Source: Porticoccaceae bacterium (GTDB taxonomy: Bacteria > Pseudomonadota > Gammaproteobacteria > Pseudomonadales > Porticoccaceae). From it: a stretch of DNA of 52,246 nucleotides. Below are positions 37,415 to 47,059 of this stretch, piece by piece (position 1 is the stretch's first letter; the number at the start of each line of letters is the position of its first letter). A model generated the notes under the pieces. It was not told where the DNA came from. It saw only the letters and a program-made list of their open reading frames with translations, and did not search any database. The position numbers were made by a program, and so were the translations under genes. Location: positions 1-52,246 of the forward strand of contig JABJEX010000088.1 in assembly GCA_018663035.1 (NCBI GenBank), given 5' to 3'.

Positions 37415-37708
37415 ATAGGCTATTAAATGTTCAGTACCTCAGATAAAAAGTCGCTTAACCGTTAAGGCTCCCCCCCAACAGGTTGCAAGGCTAGATTAAA
37501 TTACTCAATAGGGGCAGAATAGCGGCCTTGCGGGATAGCGGTTAGGCCGTTGGGCTCGCAAAAATACTAAAACTAGAAAAGATTCCCTAAACACAAGCTT
37601 CTAGGCAGCTTAGCCGAAAAATCATTGGGTCGATGCGCAAGAGCATGGCCGAGAAAGTCTCTGCACCTGCCTCTAGGCTTGATAGACCTACAGATTAAAA
37701 AGCTACCT
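37415..37708. other. 294-bp intergenic stretch with no clear element
   Basis: There is no coding region with a supportable start. A tight palindrome CTTAAC-C-GTTAAG lies at about 37454-37466, and a C7 run follows. No terminator with a T-run and no confident promoter were found for either neighbour. Confidence 0.4.
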
Positions 37709-39988
37709 ATGCCAAAGATTTATTACCTGTTGAGGTTAAGCCTAAGTATATTTTTCATCACAGCCCTAAACGCTGGTGCTGACATCAGCATCGATGGTGT
37801 TTTGGATGAGCCCGAATGGGTTAAAGCAGAGATCTTTACAGACTTTGTTACCGTTGAGCCACTGACGGGGGACGCAGCAAAATACGCCACCGAGGTGAGA
37901 ATGATTACCAACCAAGATGGCATCTTTGTTGGTTTTAAAAACTATCAGCCAGCCTCAGTAAAACGCATCAATCGACAGTTTGCGCGGGATTCGCAAATCG
38001 AGGCGGACCGCAACGTAGTTAGTATCGATTTTGATGGCACCGCTAAGGCTGGTTACGATTTTACTGTGGGCTCTGCTAACTCCCAGCAGGACGGTATTGT
38101 TACGCCAAGAAGCTACTCTGCTGATTGGGATGGCACCTGGTACTCGCAAACCTCATCGCAGGGTGACTACTGGTATAGCGAAATGCATATTCCCTGGACC
38201 ATAGCCGCTATGATCAGCTCTGATACTGGGCGCAAGAATATAGCGGTGTGGTTTTCTAGGGTGGTTTTCGAAGAATCTCTGCGCTTTGCTTACCCCAATG
38301 CCTTTTACTCTCGACCTACCTTTATGGAAGACTGGCAGCCGCTGACTGTGGATCAGGTGTCAGCCTCAACACTGGACTGGTTTCCCTATGCTAGCTATGC
38401 CAGCAATCTGCAAGATGCTTCGGGAGACGGCGCCGATGATCAATTTAATGCCGGTCTAGACTTTATTTGGCGCCCCAACAGTAATAGCCAGTTGACCGGT
38501 GCATTTAACCCAGATTTTGGTCAGGTAGAGAGCGATGATTTGGTGGTAAATTTCTCGGCATTTGAAACATTTGTCACCGAGAAACGCCCATTCTTTACCG
38601 AAAATCAGTCGTTATTTAGCGTTAATGTGCCCAATGGTGATCGCATGATCTACACCAGACGGATTGGTGCTGGCCCGGCGGGTAGCAGCGACGGACTGGT
38701 TGATATAGATATAGCAGCGAAGCTGAGTCATTTTGGCGAATCCACTGATATGGGCGCTTTTGCTGTTATTGAGGACAGTGCCAATGGCAGTCTGGGAGGA
38801 GATTTCTTTTCTAGCCGCCTGCAATACAAGGCCGAAGGTTTGAGTCTCGGACACAGCCTGACCTATACAGAGCGCCCCAGCTTTGATCGCGATGCCATTG
38901 TGCATGGTGTTGATATGATCTGGCAGAAAGATAGCAATACAGAGGTTCGCGGTCAGGTTATGGCATCTGATATTCAGCAGCGCGGCAATCTACTCAACAG
39001 CCAGGTCAATATTGATTCTCAGGATATTGCTGGCTGGGCCCTTTGGACCCATGCACCCAGCGACGAATGGCAGTATGCAGGCTTTATGTCCCATTATGGC
39101 GATCAGTTCGATATGAACGATATGGGCTATATGCGGCGCAATGATTTCAACGAACTCTTTACCTCTATTCAACATGACCAGCAGCAGTTTGCGGCTGATT
39201 CATCAGTTCTTTCAACGACCACCGTAGTTGAGATTGGTACTACAGAAAACGGTGCTGGCGACAGGTTGACGCTATTTACCGAATGGGATCATGCTTGGAC
39301 CTTTAAGTCGACGCGCAAACTGGCTCTTGAAGCTGGTGCTAGAGCAGCGGGCTGGGATGATCGTATCAGTCGCGGCAATGGCCTGTTAAGGCGGCCCGCG
39401 GGATATTGGCTAGAAGCCAGATATGACAGCCCACGGGGAGATGACCTGACGTTTCAATCCCGTATCAACTACGAGTACGACAGTCTCGAGAAGGGGGTTC
39501 TAAGCCTGTCGGTGAGTCCGCAGCTGTATCTGGCGGAAACGCTAACACTCAGCGGCTCTCTGCGTTTTAAAAATCTACAACACTGGATGATCTGGGATAG
39601 TGGTAATCAACAGTTAGGCGGCTACCAGGCGCAGCGCTACTCCGCTGATCTGCGGCTTGACTGGTATCCCTCAAGCCGCCAAGAGGTGCGCCTAAAATTT
39701 CAGTGGATTGGTATAGATGCCAAATTAGTGGGCGATTATCAGCTTAATAACCTGGGTGGCCTAACTGCCTCGGATATCAGCTCATCAGATTTTGGTCACA
39801 GTGATACAGCGCTTCAGGTTCGTTATCGCTATCAGCTGGCACCGCTTTCTGATGTGTTTTTGGTCTACAGTCGCGGCGGTTATTTTAATACTGATAACAG
39901 CGATCTGGCTGTGGTAGATTTACTTCAAGAGGGATGGGATAGCGTGCAGGTTGAGTCTATAGTCGCCAAGGTTCGCTACCGATTTTAG
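37709..39988 (+). CDS. DUF5916 outer-membrane protein with CBM9-like domain
   Basis: 759 aa from ATG 37709; the frame extends 28 codons upstream but without signal-peptide character. A signal peptide (MPKIYYLLRLSLSIFFITAL, cut near residue 24) leads into a CBM9-like domain (ISIDGVLDEPEWVKAE) that in other proteins binds sugars. The DUF5916 signature FNPDFGQVESDDLVVNFSAFE then TFVTEKRPFFTENQSLF follows. The C-terminal half alternates in short beta-strand-like segments and ends in VRYRF, the terminal aromatic signal of outer-membrane barrels. It probably sits in the outer membrane; its substrate and function are unknown. Some DUF5916 proteins neighbour polymer-degrading or peptidase genes. Confidence 0.83.
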   Translation: MPKIYYLLRLSLSIFFITALNAGADISIDGVLDEPEWVKAEIFTDFVTVEPLTGDAAKYATEVRMITNQDGIFVGFKNYQPASVKRINRQFARDSQIEADRNVVSIDFDGTAKAGYDFTVGSANSQQDGIVTPRSYSADWDGTWYSQTSSQGDYWYSEMHIPWTIAAMISSDTGRKNIAVWFSRVVFEESLRFAYPNAFYSRPTFMEDWQPLTVDQVSASTLDWFPYASYASNLQDASGDGADDQFNAGLDFIWRPNSNSQLTGAFNPDFGQVESDDLVVNFSAFETFVTEKRPFFTENQSLFSVNVPNGDRMIYTRRIGAGPAGSSDGLVDIDIAAKLSHFGESTDMGAFAVIEDSANGSLGGDFFSSRLQYKAEGLSLGHSLTYTERPSFDRDAIVHGVDMIWQKDSNTEVRGQVMASDIQQRGNLLNSQVNIDSQDIAGWALWTHAPSDEWQYAGFMSHYGDQFDMNDMGYMRRNDFNELFTSIQHDQQQFAADSSVLSTTTVVEIGTTENGAGDRLTLFTEWDHAWTFKSTRKLALEAGARAAGWDDRISRGNGLLRRPAGYWLEARYDSPRGDDLTFQSRINYEYDSLEKGVLSLSVSPQLYLAETLTLSGSLRFKNLQHWMIWDSGNQQLGGYQAQRYSADLRLDWYPSSRQEVRLKFQWIGIDAKLVGDYQLNNLGGLTASDISSSDFGHSDTALQVRYRYQLAPLSDVFLVYSRGGYFNTDNSDLAVVDLLQEGWDSVQVESIVAKVRYRF

Positions 39989-40021
39989 AATATCAAACCT
40001 GATTTAAGCGAGGGGGTGAGC

Positions 40022-40786
40022 ATGAAACCAGTCTGTTTAGTGTTAGGAGCTGGTGCCGGTATAGGCGGATCTGTGGGGAAACGCTTTGCTCAGGAGGGCT
40101 ATCATGCTGTGCTCTGCCGACGCAGTGATCAGGCTGGTCTCGATAAGCTAGTGACTGACATCCAATTCGATGGCGGCGATGCCACTGGGTTTCTCCTCAA
40201 TGCAGTGCAGCCAGACAGCATAGAAACTATGGTCGCAGAGGTTGAAAGTGATATAGGGCCCATAGACACAGTGGTCTTTAACCTGGGTGCTCAAATTGGC
40301 GATCGCAGTTTGGCGGATACGTCTTATAAGGCTTTTGAAATGGGCTGGCGCATGGCTACTTTGGGTCTTTTTCGCTTGGCGTCTGCGGTCTGCCCATTGA
40401 TGGTAGCGCGAGGCTCAGGGACATTGTTAGTTACTAGTGCCACTGCTGCAGTGCGAGGTAATGCCGGTCAGCACTCTCATGCTGCTGCCATGGGTGGTAG
40501 GCGTATGCTTTGCCAGTCGTTAAATGCAGAGTTTGGTCGTCAAGGACTTCATATTGCCCATATCTTAATCGATGGGGCTGTAGATGCGCCGGATACGCTC
40601 GGAAAAATGCTTGGCCCAGAGCGCTTTGCTCTGCTCCGGGAAAGTCGGGGCATGCAGCATGATGGGCTTATCTTGCCGGAAAAACTGGCCGACACCTATT
40701 GGCATCTAGCTCAGCAGCACAAATCAACCTGGACTCATGAATTGGATATTCGCGCTCACAGCGACCTGGCCTGGTGGAACCACTAA
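40022..40786 (+). CDS. Atypical SDR-fold protein without catalytic Tyr/Lys
   Basis: 254 aa from ATG 40022 (GTG 40016 would add two residues; GAGGGGGTGA upstream fits the ATG). The Rossmann motif is LGAGAGIGGSVG at residues 8-19. NNAG is replaced by FNLGAQ (86-91). The region where SDRs carry Y-x-x-x-K reads HSHAAAMGG (151-159), so both catalytic residues are absent, although the Ser position (SAT at 139-141) is kept. It may be a non-catalytic or differently catalytic SDR, a subgroup seen in marine Gammaproteobacteria. It starts 33 bp after the DUF5916 gene and converges directly on the DUF6482 gene. Confidence 0.8.
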   Translation: MKPVCLVLGAGAGIGGSVGKRFAQEGYHAVLCRRSDQAGLDKLVTDIQFDGGDATGFLLNAVQPDSIETMVAEVESDIGPIDTVVFNLGAQIGDRSLADTSYKAFEMGWRMATLGLFRLASAVCPLMVARGSGTLLVTSATAAVRGNAGQHSHAAAMGGRRMLCQSLNAEFGRQGLHIAHILIDGAVDAPDTLGKMLGPERFALLRESRGMQHDGLILPEKLADTYWHLAQQHKSTWTHELDIRAHSDLAWWNH

Positions 40787-41092
40787 TCAGGATAGCTGGT
40801 TGTCTGCTAGAGGCACTTCTAGCGCATTGGAGTGGGTTTTGTCTGGGCCACCCACCATCTCGTCATAGGGGCTGGTATGCCTTAAAACGGTCTTCTCAGC
40901 TGAGACCTTGCGCAGGGCTTTATGAAGCTCCAACAGTTTGCTGGATTTAAGGAACGCTCCCCTGTTATCAACGATGTAGTACTCGGTACCTTCGACAATG
41001 GCAGACACCATGTAGAGGCTGAGATCCACAGAATGATAGATAAGTTTTTCAACAACAAAGTACTGGGTGAGTTTAGTCAGGGGCATTTTCAT
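40787..41092 (-). CDS. DUF6482 family protein
   Basis: 101 aa from ATG 41092 (ATG 41086 is a near alternative). The frame is open up to 41230, but that upstream part would translate straight through the strong terminator at 41139-41164 and is rejected. The body reads LSLYMVSAIVEGTEYYIVDN, with LHKALRKV and a C-terminal SPYDEMVG motif. This layout matches my recollection of the small DUF6482 proteins, which include YDEMxG near the end. Function is unknown. Its stop is directly adjacent to the stop of the convergent SDR gene. Confidence 0.65.
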   Translation of the reverse strand: MKMPLTKLTQYFVVEKLIYHSVDLSLYMVSAIVEGTEYYIVDNRGAFLKSSKLLELHKALRKVSAEKTVLRHTSPYDEMVGGPDKTHSNALEVPLADNQLS

Positions 41093-41138
41093 AGTGATCT
41101 GCAGCCGGGCTCGTTGGATTAATAATGTTGCGGCTATA

Positions 41139-41164
41139 AAAAAGCCCTCCGTAGAGGGCTTTTT
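41139..41164. terminator. Bidirectional intrinsic terminator
   Basis: A perfect 11-bp stem, AAAAAGCCCTC (41139-41149), loop CGTA, GAGGGCTTTTT (41154-41164), with A/T runs on both sides so that it can work on either strand. On the minus strand it ends the MAPEG transcript, 15 bp after that gene's stop. Confidence 0.85.
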
Positions 41165-41178
41165 GGTAGCTCCTACAC

Positions 41179-41544
41179 TTATACTAGCTGCACCGCCATC
41201 AGGATCATACAGACCAACGAACCTATCCAAACCACTGATCTCAGATGGTTTACACCAGCCATATACAGAGGTACGTAAATGACTCTAAGCCCCAGCCAGT
41301 AGGTTGCCGCCTGAGAGATATCTGCGTCCTGATGCAGGGCAAGCAGCATAAGAGCTAAGGCTGCTGGTAGGCTCTCTTGCAGATTAATCTTGGCGCGTTC
41401 AACCCGTTGCTGCACCAGACTGGTGTCGATTGGCTGGTCGCGGCTGGATAGCATCCAGGTCATGTTTTTCATATTCAGGCTCATGGGTAACAGCCATATT
41501 TGCACTAGAGCCAGTGCGAGGGTCGCTATAATCAGATCTGTCAT
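41179..41544 (-). CDS. MAPEG family membrane protein
   Basis: 121 aa with four membrane helices. MAPEG proteins include microsomal glutathione transferases and related bacterial proteins. The family block RAKINLQESLPAALALMLLAL (R-A-x-x-N-x-x-E) and the later RVIYVPLYMAGVNHLRSVVWIG are clear. AAGGAAAAA precedes the ATG. It is 18 bp downstream of the beta-lactamase-like lipoprotein gene on the same strand and is followed by a strong terminator, so the two form a transcription unit. Enzymatic activity cannot be inferred. Confidence 0.85.
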   Translation of the reverse strand: MTDLIIATLALALVQIWLLPMSLNMKNMTWMLSSRDQPIDTSLVQQRVERAKINLQESLPAALALMLLALHQDADISQAATYWLGLRVIYVPLYMAGVNHLRSVVWIGSLVCMILMAVQLV

Positions 41545-41562
41545 TGGATTTTTCCTTTTTTA

Positions 41563-42951
41563 TTATGGTGTATTGATGGATTTAGTCACTTGGTAGAGTA
41601 GGGCGCCGTTATTGTAGCTGGAACCAGTATTCATGCCGGTGCCAGCAGGCAGTGTAGCTACATAGTTAGAGCCCTGTAAATTTGTCATATCGATTTTCAT
41701 TTTTCTCTCATCGCTGCGATTCAAGGCTGGATGATAAAGGCTGTTGCGCACCACCAACATATTATTTTCAAAATCAATCATAATGTATTGACCATCAAAA
41801 CCAATGGTCGAATAGATGCTGTTGGCTGCTGGAAAAAGGCTCCCATCTGACTGAATCTGCGGTGAGATGGTCCAAAATTTTAGGCCATAACTAAAGCTGC
41901 CGGCGAATTGTTCAATCAGCACGGAGTCCTGAGTAATATTGCGAATCGCTGCCACATAGGATTGGGGGACGACCTGTTCGCCATCCCAGAGGCCATTGTT
42001 TAACAATAGTTGGCCAAACTTGGCAAAGTCTCTGGGTGTAGCGTCTAGGCAGCAGTACGCCAGATAATTGCCGTCTACCTGTCCAGTGGGGTCATTGTCC
42101 TGCCACCAGTGCGCCTGCATGCCAATCTTAGAAAACAGATTGACGTCGGCGAAGGTTTCTAAATCCTGACCCGTCGCCCTAAATAGAATTTCTCCCAGTA
42201 CCATGGTGTCGCAGTTAGAGTAAACCCAGTAGCCCGCTTCATAGGTCGGCCCAAAGCGATACCAGGGTTGGCGGACGCCAGTTTCGGCCAGTGAACGACT
42301 GATGCAGGCATCTAATTGGTTGTCTGCGAACACTAGGTTGCCACCCGTTCCGCTGCTATCGTCGGAGCAACGTTCGAGTAGGCGCGTGTCGTTATTCAAG
42401 CAGACTAACTCGAGGCCAGAGCGCATATCCAGCAGATTGCGAATACTTACCTGATTGCGTTCATCGCCTCTCCACTCCTCGATAAAGTCCGAGGCGCTTT
42501 GTTCTGTTGATTCGATAAACCCCTGTTCAATAGCAATGGCCACCAGCACGCTGACAAAGGATTTGGCTGTCGACCAAGAACTTGCAAGGCTGTCTTTATC
42601 GCGACGCCCATAAAGCGAGTCAATCGACTGGCTATCAGGGGGCAGGGTATTTGCCAATGCAGCCTCTTCTGAGGCGAGAATACCGCGATAGCGCTCATAG
42701 ACTAACATACCATCCTTAATGACCAGAGCCGCCTGAGTATAGGTACCATCGGCAAATGCTTGATCAAAGGCTGCAGACAGGGCAGCCGCATCCATATTGA
42801 CAGAGTCGGGGCTGGCCTCTTGCCAGAGATATGGGTTGGGTTCTGGTGCTGTAGTAGCTGGTGCCGTGGTAATCGGTTCCGGTGCGCTACCACCACCACA
42901 GGCGACCAGAAAAAGGCTGGCTAAAATAAGAATATATCGCTGACGCTTCAT
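41563..42951 (-). CDS. Serine hydrolase lipoprotein of the beta-lactamase/NylB fold
   Basis: 462 aa. The signal peptide ends in lipobox LVAC (Cys18), followed by a Gly/Pro/Thr-rich linker. A class C beta-lactamase-like domain contains the S-x-x-K motif STAK (Ser127, Lys130) and Y-x-N at YSN (Tyr244, Asn246). The segment DSLYGRRDKDSLASSWSTAKSFVS and the later YLAYCCLDATPRDFAKFGQLLL resemble 6-aminohexanoate-dimer hydrolase and carboxylesterase relatives rather than true antibiotic-degrading enzymes. It is likely anchored in the outer membrane or periplasm. AGGAG lies 8 nt before the ATG. It forms an operon with MAPEG and is divergent from the ureohydrolase gene. Confidence 0.85.
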   Translation of the reverse strand: MKRQRYILILASLFLVACGGGSAPEPITTAPATTAPEPNPYLWQEASPDSVNMDAAALSAAFDQAFADGTYTQAALVIKDGMLVYERYRGILASEEAALANTLPPDSQSIDSLYGRRDKDSLASSWSTAKSFVSVLVAIAIEQGFIESTEQSASDFIEEWRGDERNQVSIRNLLDMRSGLELVCLNNDTRLLERCSDDSSGTGGNLVFADNQLDACISRSLAETGVRQPWYRFGPTYEAGYWVYSNCDTMVLGEILFRATGQDLETFADVNLFSKIGMQAHWWQDNDPTGQVDGNYLAYCCLDATPRDFAKFGQLLLNNGLWDGEQVVPQSYVAAIRNITQDSVLIEQFAGSFSYGLKFWTISPQIQSDGSLFPAANSIYSTIGFDGQYIMIDFENNMLVVRNSLYHPALNRSDERKMKIDMTNLQGSNYVATLPAGTGMNTGSSYNNGALLYQVTKSINTP

Positions 42952-43106
42952 TGCGCTGCTCCTATTATTTTGAAATAGCTTATCAATATTCCCCCATGGT
43001 TGCGATACCGGCCTAGCTGCCTTCGATTTATTACCCTTTTGGCGTATGATCTGACCAGAACAAATACTGGTAGACTGATTAAAACTTGCGCAATTGAGAC
43101 TGCATT

Positions 43107-44063
43107 ATGAGTGACTCCTATAACCAACCTCTTGGTGGTAACAAGATGCCGCGCTTCGCTGGACAGGCGAGCTTTTTTAGGCTGCCAATTCAGGACAATG
43201 CAGTTGGACTAGATGTAGCCTTGCTGGGGATGCCGGTGGATATAGGCACTAGCAACCGCAGTGGTTCAAGATTTGGTCCGCGACAGATCCGCGCTGAATC
43301 TGTGTTGGTACGTCCCTATGGTATGGCCACTCAAGCGGCACCCTTTGACTCTTTTCAGGTTGCTGATATCGGCGATGTGGCGGTTAACCCCTATAACTTA
43401 CTAAAGACCGTCGATGCTATCGAGGCGGCCATAGATGCAGTGCTGGCTGCAGGTGCCAAGCCTATCTCTGTGGGTGGCGACCACACCTGCACCCTGCCAG
43501 TGCTAAGGTCTCTTGCTAAGGTTCATGGCCCAGTGGCGCTAGTGCATGTGGACGCCCATGCCGACATCAATGATGAAATGTTTGGTGAAAAAATTGCCCA
43601 TGGCACAGTGTTCCGTCGTGCCATAGAAGAGGGTCTCATAGAGACTAACAAGATGTTTCAGATTGGCTTGAGGGCAACTGGCTATGCGGCCGATGATTTC
43701 GATTGGTCCAGAGAGCAGGGCGCCACAGTGATTACCGCCGAGGAATGCTGGTACAAATCGTTAGCACCATTAATGGATCAGATCCGCGACACCATAGGCC
43801 CAGATACCCCAGCGTATTTGACCTTTGATATAGATGGTTTGGATCCCTCAGTGGCGCCGGGCACTGGTACACCAGAGCCCGGGGGCTTGAGTGCTTCACA
43901 GGGGCTAGAGGTGATCCGCGGTTGCCACGGTCTCAATCTTGTGGGTTGCGATCTGATGGAGGTATCGCCCCCCTACGATACCACTGGCAATACCTCGCTT
44001 CTGGCCGCCAATCTGCTATTTGAAATGCTCTGTAGTTTGCCGGGCTGTATTCGCCGTAGCTAA
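43107..44063 (+). CDS. speB: Ureohydrolase, agmatinase/guanidinobutyrase type
   Basis: 318 aa, arginase/agmatinase superfamily. It hydrolyses a guanidino compound to urea and an amine. The binuclear manganese motifs are intact: GGDHT, VHVDAHADIND and FDIDGLDPSVAPGTGTPEPGG. The N-terminal PLGGNKMPRF and the stretch RFGPRQIRAESVLVRPYGMAT, with the end EVSPPYDTTGNTSLLAANLLFEMLC, recall Pseudomonas guanidinobutyrase GbuA and guanidinopropionase more than E. coli SpeB. The exact substrate is therefore open, and the symbol is generic. It stands alone on the plus strand and converges on the amidohydrolase gene 2 bp away. Confidence 0.85.
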   Translation: MSDSYNQPLGGNKMPRFAGQASFFRLPIQDNAVGLDVALLGMPVDIGTSNRSGSRFGPRQIRAESVLVRPYGMATQAAPFDSFQVADIGDVAVNPYNLLKTVDAIEAAIDAVLAAGAKPISVGGDHTCTLPVLRSLAKVHGPVALVHVDAHADINDEMFGEKIAHGTVFRRAIEEGLIETNKMFQIGLRATGYAADDFDWSREQGATVITAEECWYKSLAPLMDQIRDTIGPDTPAYLTFDIDGLDPSVAPGTGTPEPGGLSASQGLEVIRGCHGLNLVGCDLMEVSPPYDTTGNTSLLAANLLFEMLCSLPGCIRRS

Positions 44064-44065
44064 AC

Positions 44066-45799
44066 CTAATTTAGGGGTGCAGGCACCCCTTCAAATACCG
44101 TACCCCAGATTTTGATATCTTTAATGCGCTTGGGGGCAACTCGATAAGGGTCGGCTTCCAATATGGTGAAGTCGGCGTTTTTGCCGGCGCGAATCGACCC
44201 GATTCTATCTTCCCAGCCCATGACCCAGGCGGCATCAATAGTAATGGCGCGCAGGCCTGCCTCCAGACTTACTCGCTCGTTCTCCCCGGTCAGATTGCCA
44301 TTAATAGTCACCCGGTTAACCGCGGCAGACACTAGGGTTAGGGGCTCTAGGGGCGCCATTGGGCTGTCCGAGTGAAAGGCAAAGGGCATGCCCAATCGCT
44401 CCAATGAACCCAGTCGCACCATCTGATTGCCACGGTCTGCGCCAAGCCACTGGTCGCTGTAAATATCGCTGAGAATAAAGTGGTAGTAGGGATTGGCTGA
44501 CACCACAGCGCCCAATTCCGCCAGCTGACGGTTTTGATCTTCAGTGGTGTAAGCAAAATGTTCCAGCGCCAGTCGATGATCTGCAGTGGGTGTATTGCTT
44601 TGTAAGGATTTAAGCAGCTCAATCAACACCTCAGCACTGCCATCGCCATTGGTATGGGCATGAAGCTGATAGCCAGCATCCCAGAAAGCCTGAGCCCATT
44701 GTTGAGTGACCTTATGGGGCACCATCCATACCCCCTCGTGGCCATCTATATAGCCGGGAAACTTAAACTGGGCCAGCCCGCTGTAAATAGCGCCATCAAT
44801 CATCAGCTTAAAGCGGCGATCGAATAATACTCGGTGGCTGCTTTCGTCACGCCATTTATCCACCTGCTGCAGCGCCTGCTCTATAGTCTGCTTGCGGCCA
44901 ATAAAGTCAGTAATTATTGGCGTTAAAATCACTCGTGCCGGAGCCTGGCTGCTCTCCACGGTATGGCGAATTAGATTGATCTCGGCATCCGGGTTGCCAA
45001 ACACACCAGTGCCCATATCCAGGGCTGTGGTGACACCACCCTGATGCACCATGCGAATAAAGTTTTCCATGCCTTTGCCAAAGCGCGCGGGATCAAATAG
45101 AAAGGGCATCTTAGGTATCAGTGCATACATGCCATTTTCATAAAAGTGGCCCTTAGACCAGTTGGTTAATGGATGGCCAGCTAAATCAGCCTGGGTAACC
45201 CCCAGCAGATCTAGGGCGGCATCATTGGCAATTAATTCATGGAAAGATCTATGCCACAGCATTACCGGCTGGTCGGGAAAGAGCTCAGTTAACTCCTGAC
45301 GAAATAAGGTGCCGTGCCATAGGGGGTGATAGCCCCAGGCAATAAAGGGGATGCTCCTGTCCGTATGTTGATTGGCTAGCTGTTTAAGGCGCTCAATATA
45401 GGCCTTAGGAGTTTTGGCCCCGGGGAACTCTCCAGTGGGCAATGACCAGTCATCTGGTGCAACAAAGGCAAACTGAGTGAGCACCGCCGGCAAGCTAGGA
45501 TGCACATGGGGATCAATAAATCCAGGCATAATCACTTTGCCTTCAAAGCGCCGGTCAATGCGGCTATTGGTCTGTTTTGTCCAGCTATCCAGAGACTTGA
45601 GGCTGCCCACAGCCACAATTTTTCCATCGGCAACTGCCACTGCAGTGGCTTCTGGTAGCGCGGGCTCCATGGTGATAATCTTTTTGGCGGTGTAGATCAC
45701 CAGGCTATCAATAGACTTTGGCGCGCCTGGGGGCTCAGCGCTCCAGCCTGTGGGACTAACTAACAGACACAAAAGGGCGAGTTTTATTAGTGATCTCAT
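44066..45799 (-). CDS. Exported amidohydrolase (YtcJ-like, amidohydrolase family 3)
   Basis: 577 aa from ATG 45799 (GTG 45808 would add three residues). A signal peptide (SLIKLALLCLLVSPTGWSA) precedes an amidohydrolase_3 domain. AVAVADGKIVAVGSL and FEGKVIMPGFIDPHVHP hold the first metal-binding H-x-H; LHAHTNGDGSAE holds a further metal-site His, AFHSDSPM has the metal-site Asp, and the C-terminal beta domain ends IGSIRAGKNADFTILEADPY. Family members hydrolyse C-N bonds of varied substrates; the substrate here is unknown. Export to the periplasm and a convergent ureohydrolase hint at nitrogen-compound scavenging (inference). Confidence 0.85.
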   Translation of the reverse strand: MRSLIKLALLCLLVSPTGWSAEPPGAPKSIDSLVIYTAKKIITMEPALPEATAVAVADGKIVAVGSLKSLDSWTKQTNSRIDRRFEGKVIMPGFIDPHVHPSLPAVLTQFAFVAPDDWSLPTGEFPGAKTPKAYIERLKQLANQHTDRSIPFIAWGYHPLWHGTLFRQELTELFPDQPVMLWHRSFHELIANDAALDLLGVTQADLAGHPLTNWSKGHFYENGMYALIPKMPFLFDPARFGKGMENFIRMVHQGGVTTALDMGTGVFGNPDAEINLIRHTVESSQAPARVILTPIITDFIGRKQTIEQALQQVDKWRDESSHRVLFDRRFKLMIDGAIYSGLAQFKFPGYIDGHEGVWMVPHKVTQQWAQAFWDAGYQLHAHTNGDGSAEVLIELLKSLQSNTPTADHRLALEHFAYTTEDQNRQLAELGAVVSANPYYHFILSDIYSDQWLGADRGNQMVRLGSLERLGMPFAFHSDSPMAPLEPLTLVSAAVNRVTINGNLTGENERVSLEAGLRAITIDAAWVMGWEDRIGSIRAGKNADFTILEADPYRVAPKRIKDIKIWGTVFEGVPAPLN

Positions 45800-45939
45800 T
45801 GGGCGCACCGGATGTTGAGGTTATTATGAAGTCGCTTTCTGATAGCCAAAATAGCCTGTTTTGGCCTAGTATGGCAACCAGCAATCAACTAGCCCATAAG
45901 AAAAATCCCCAACATATTATTTAGCAGAGGAATCAGAGT

Positions 45940-47046
45940 ATGAAGACCAGAGCCGCCGTTGCATTTGGAGCAGGCAAGCCTTTAGAAATTGTCGAGGTCG
46001 ACCTCGATGGCCCAAGAGCTGGAGAAGTCTTGGTTGAGATCAAAGCTACGGGTGTCTGCCATACGGACGCGTTTACTCTATCTGGTGATGATCCTGAAGG
46101 TGCCTTTCCCGCTATTTTGGGCCATGAGGGTGCAGGTGTGGTGGTTGATGTGGGCCCTGGGGTCAAAAACCTAAAGCCTGGAGACCACGTGATTCCGCTG
46201 TATACAGCGGAATGTCGCGAATGTGATTTCTGCCTCAATCCCAAAACCAACCTCTGTCAGGCGGTTCGCGCGACTCAGGGGCAGGGCGTTATGCCCGACG
46301 GTACCAGTCGTTTTTCTTTTGAAGGCAAACCCATACTGCACTATATGGGATGCTCTACCTTTTCTAACTACACAGTGCTACCAGAGATTAGTCTGGCCAA
46401 AGTGCGCGAAGATGCGCCCTTTGACAAGATTTGCTATATCGGCTGTGGTGTAACCACCGGCATTGGTGCTGTGGCTTTCACAATGAAAGTAGAGGCTGGC
46501 TCCACAGTGGCTGTGTTTGGCCTTGGTGGTATTGGCCTGAATGTTATCCAGGGCGCCAAAATGGTTGGCGCCACGCGCATTATTGGTATCGATCTCAACC
46601 CAGCCCGTGCCGCGCTGGGCAAGCAGTTTGGCATGACTGACTTTATCAACCCCCGAGAAGTGGACAATGTTGTCGACCATATTATTCAGATGACCGGCGG
46701 CGGTGTGGATTACAGCTTTGAATGCATTGGCAATGTAGATGTTATGCGTCAGGCATTGGAATGCTGCCACAAAGGTTGGGGTGAGAGCTGCATCGTCGGC
46801 GTAGCCGGTGCGGGCAAAGAGATTGCCACCAGACCATTCCAGCTGGTGACAGGCCGCTCTTGGCGCGGTACCGCCTTTGGCGGCGCCCGCGGTCGCACCG
46901 ATGTCCCCAAGATTGTTGACTGGTATATGGATGGCAAGATCAATATCGATGACCTCATTACCCATAAGATGCCTCTAGAGGATATTAATAAAGCCTTTGA
47001 TTTAATGCATGCGGGCGAGAGTATTCGTTCAGTTGTTGAATTTTAA
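45940..47046 (+). CDS. frmA: S-(hydroxymethyl)glutathione dehydrogenase (class III alcohol dehydrogenase)
   Basis: 368 aa, cytosolic zinc enzyme that oxidises the formaldehyde-glutathione adduct to S-formylglutathione with NAD+. The catalytic zinc region has [10 protein letters not shown] and GHEGAG. The structural zinc loop is [15 protein letters not shown] with four Cys. The NAD motif is [20 protein letters not shown]. Class III features such as [25 protein letters not shown] are present. AGAGGAATCAGAGT precedes the ATG. It is followed after 13 bp by fghA, the next enzyme in the pathway. Confidence 0.95.
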   Translation: MKTRAAVAFGAGKPLEIVEVDLDGPRAGEVLVEIKATGVCHTDAFTLSGDDPEGAFPAILGHEGAGVVVDVGPGVKNLKPGDHVIPLYTAECRECDFCLNPKTNLCQAVRATQGQGVMPDGTSRFSFEGKPILHYMGCSTFSNYTVLPEISLAKVREDAPFDKICYIGCGVTTGIGAVAFTMKVEAGSTVAVFGLGGIGLNVIQGAKMVGATRIIGIDLNPARAALGKQFGMTDFINPREVDNVVDHIIQMTGGGVDYSFECIGNVDVMRQALECCHKGWGESCIVGVAGAGKEIATRPFQLVTGRSWRGTAFGGARGRTDVPKIVDWYMDGKINIDDLITHKMPLEDINKAFDLMHAGESIRSVVEF

Positions 47047-47059
47047 GGGGGAGTTTTAA

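Noticed and set aside
41093-41230. 46-residue N-terminal extension of the DUF6482 protein
   Set aside because: It would read through an 11-bp perfect bidirectional terminator and the end of the MAPEG unit; the family-like sequence begins at the later ATG.
41563-42951. Antibiotic-resistance class C beta-lactamase
   Set aside because: S-x-x-K and Y-x-N are present, but the surrounding sequence and lipobox resemble NylB/esterase-type lipoproteins; no resistance role can be supported.
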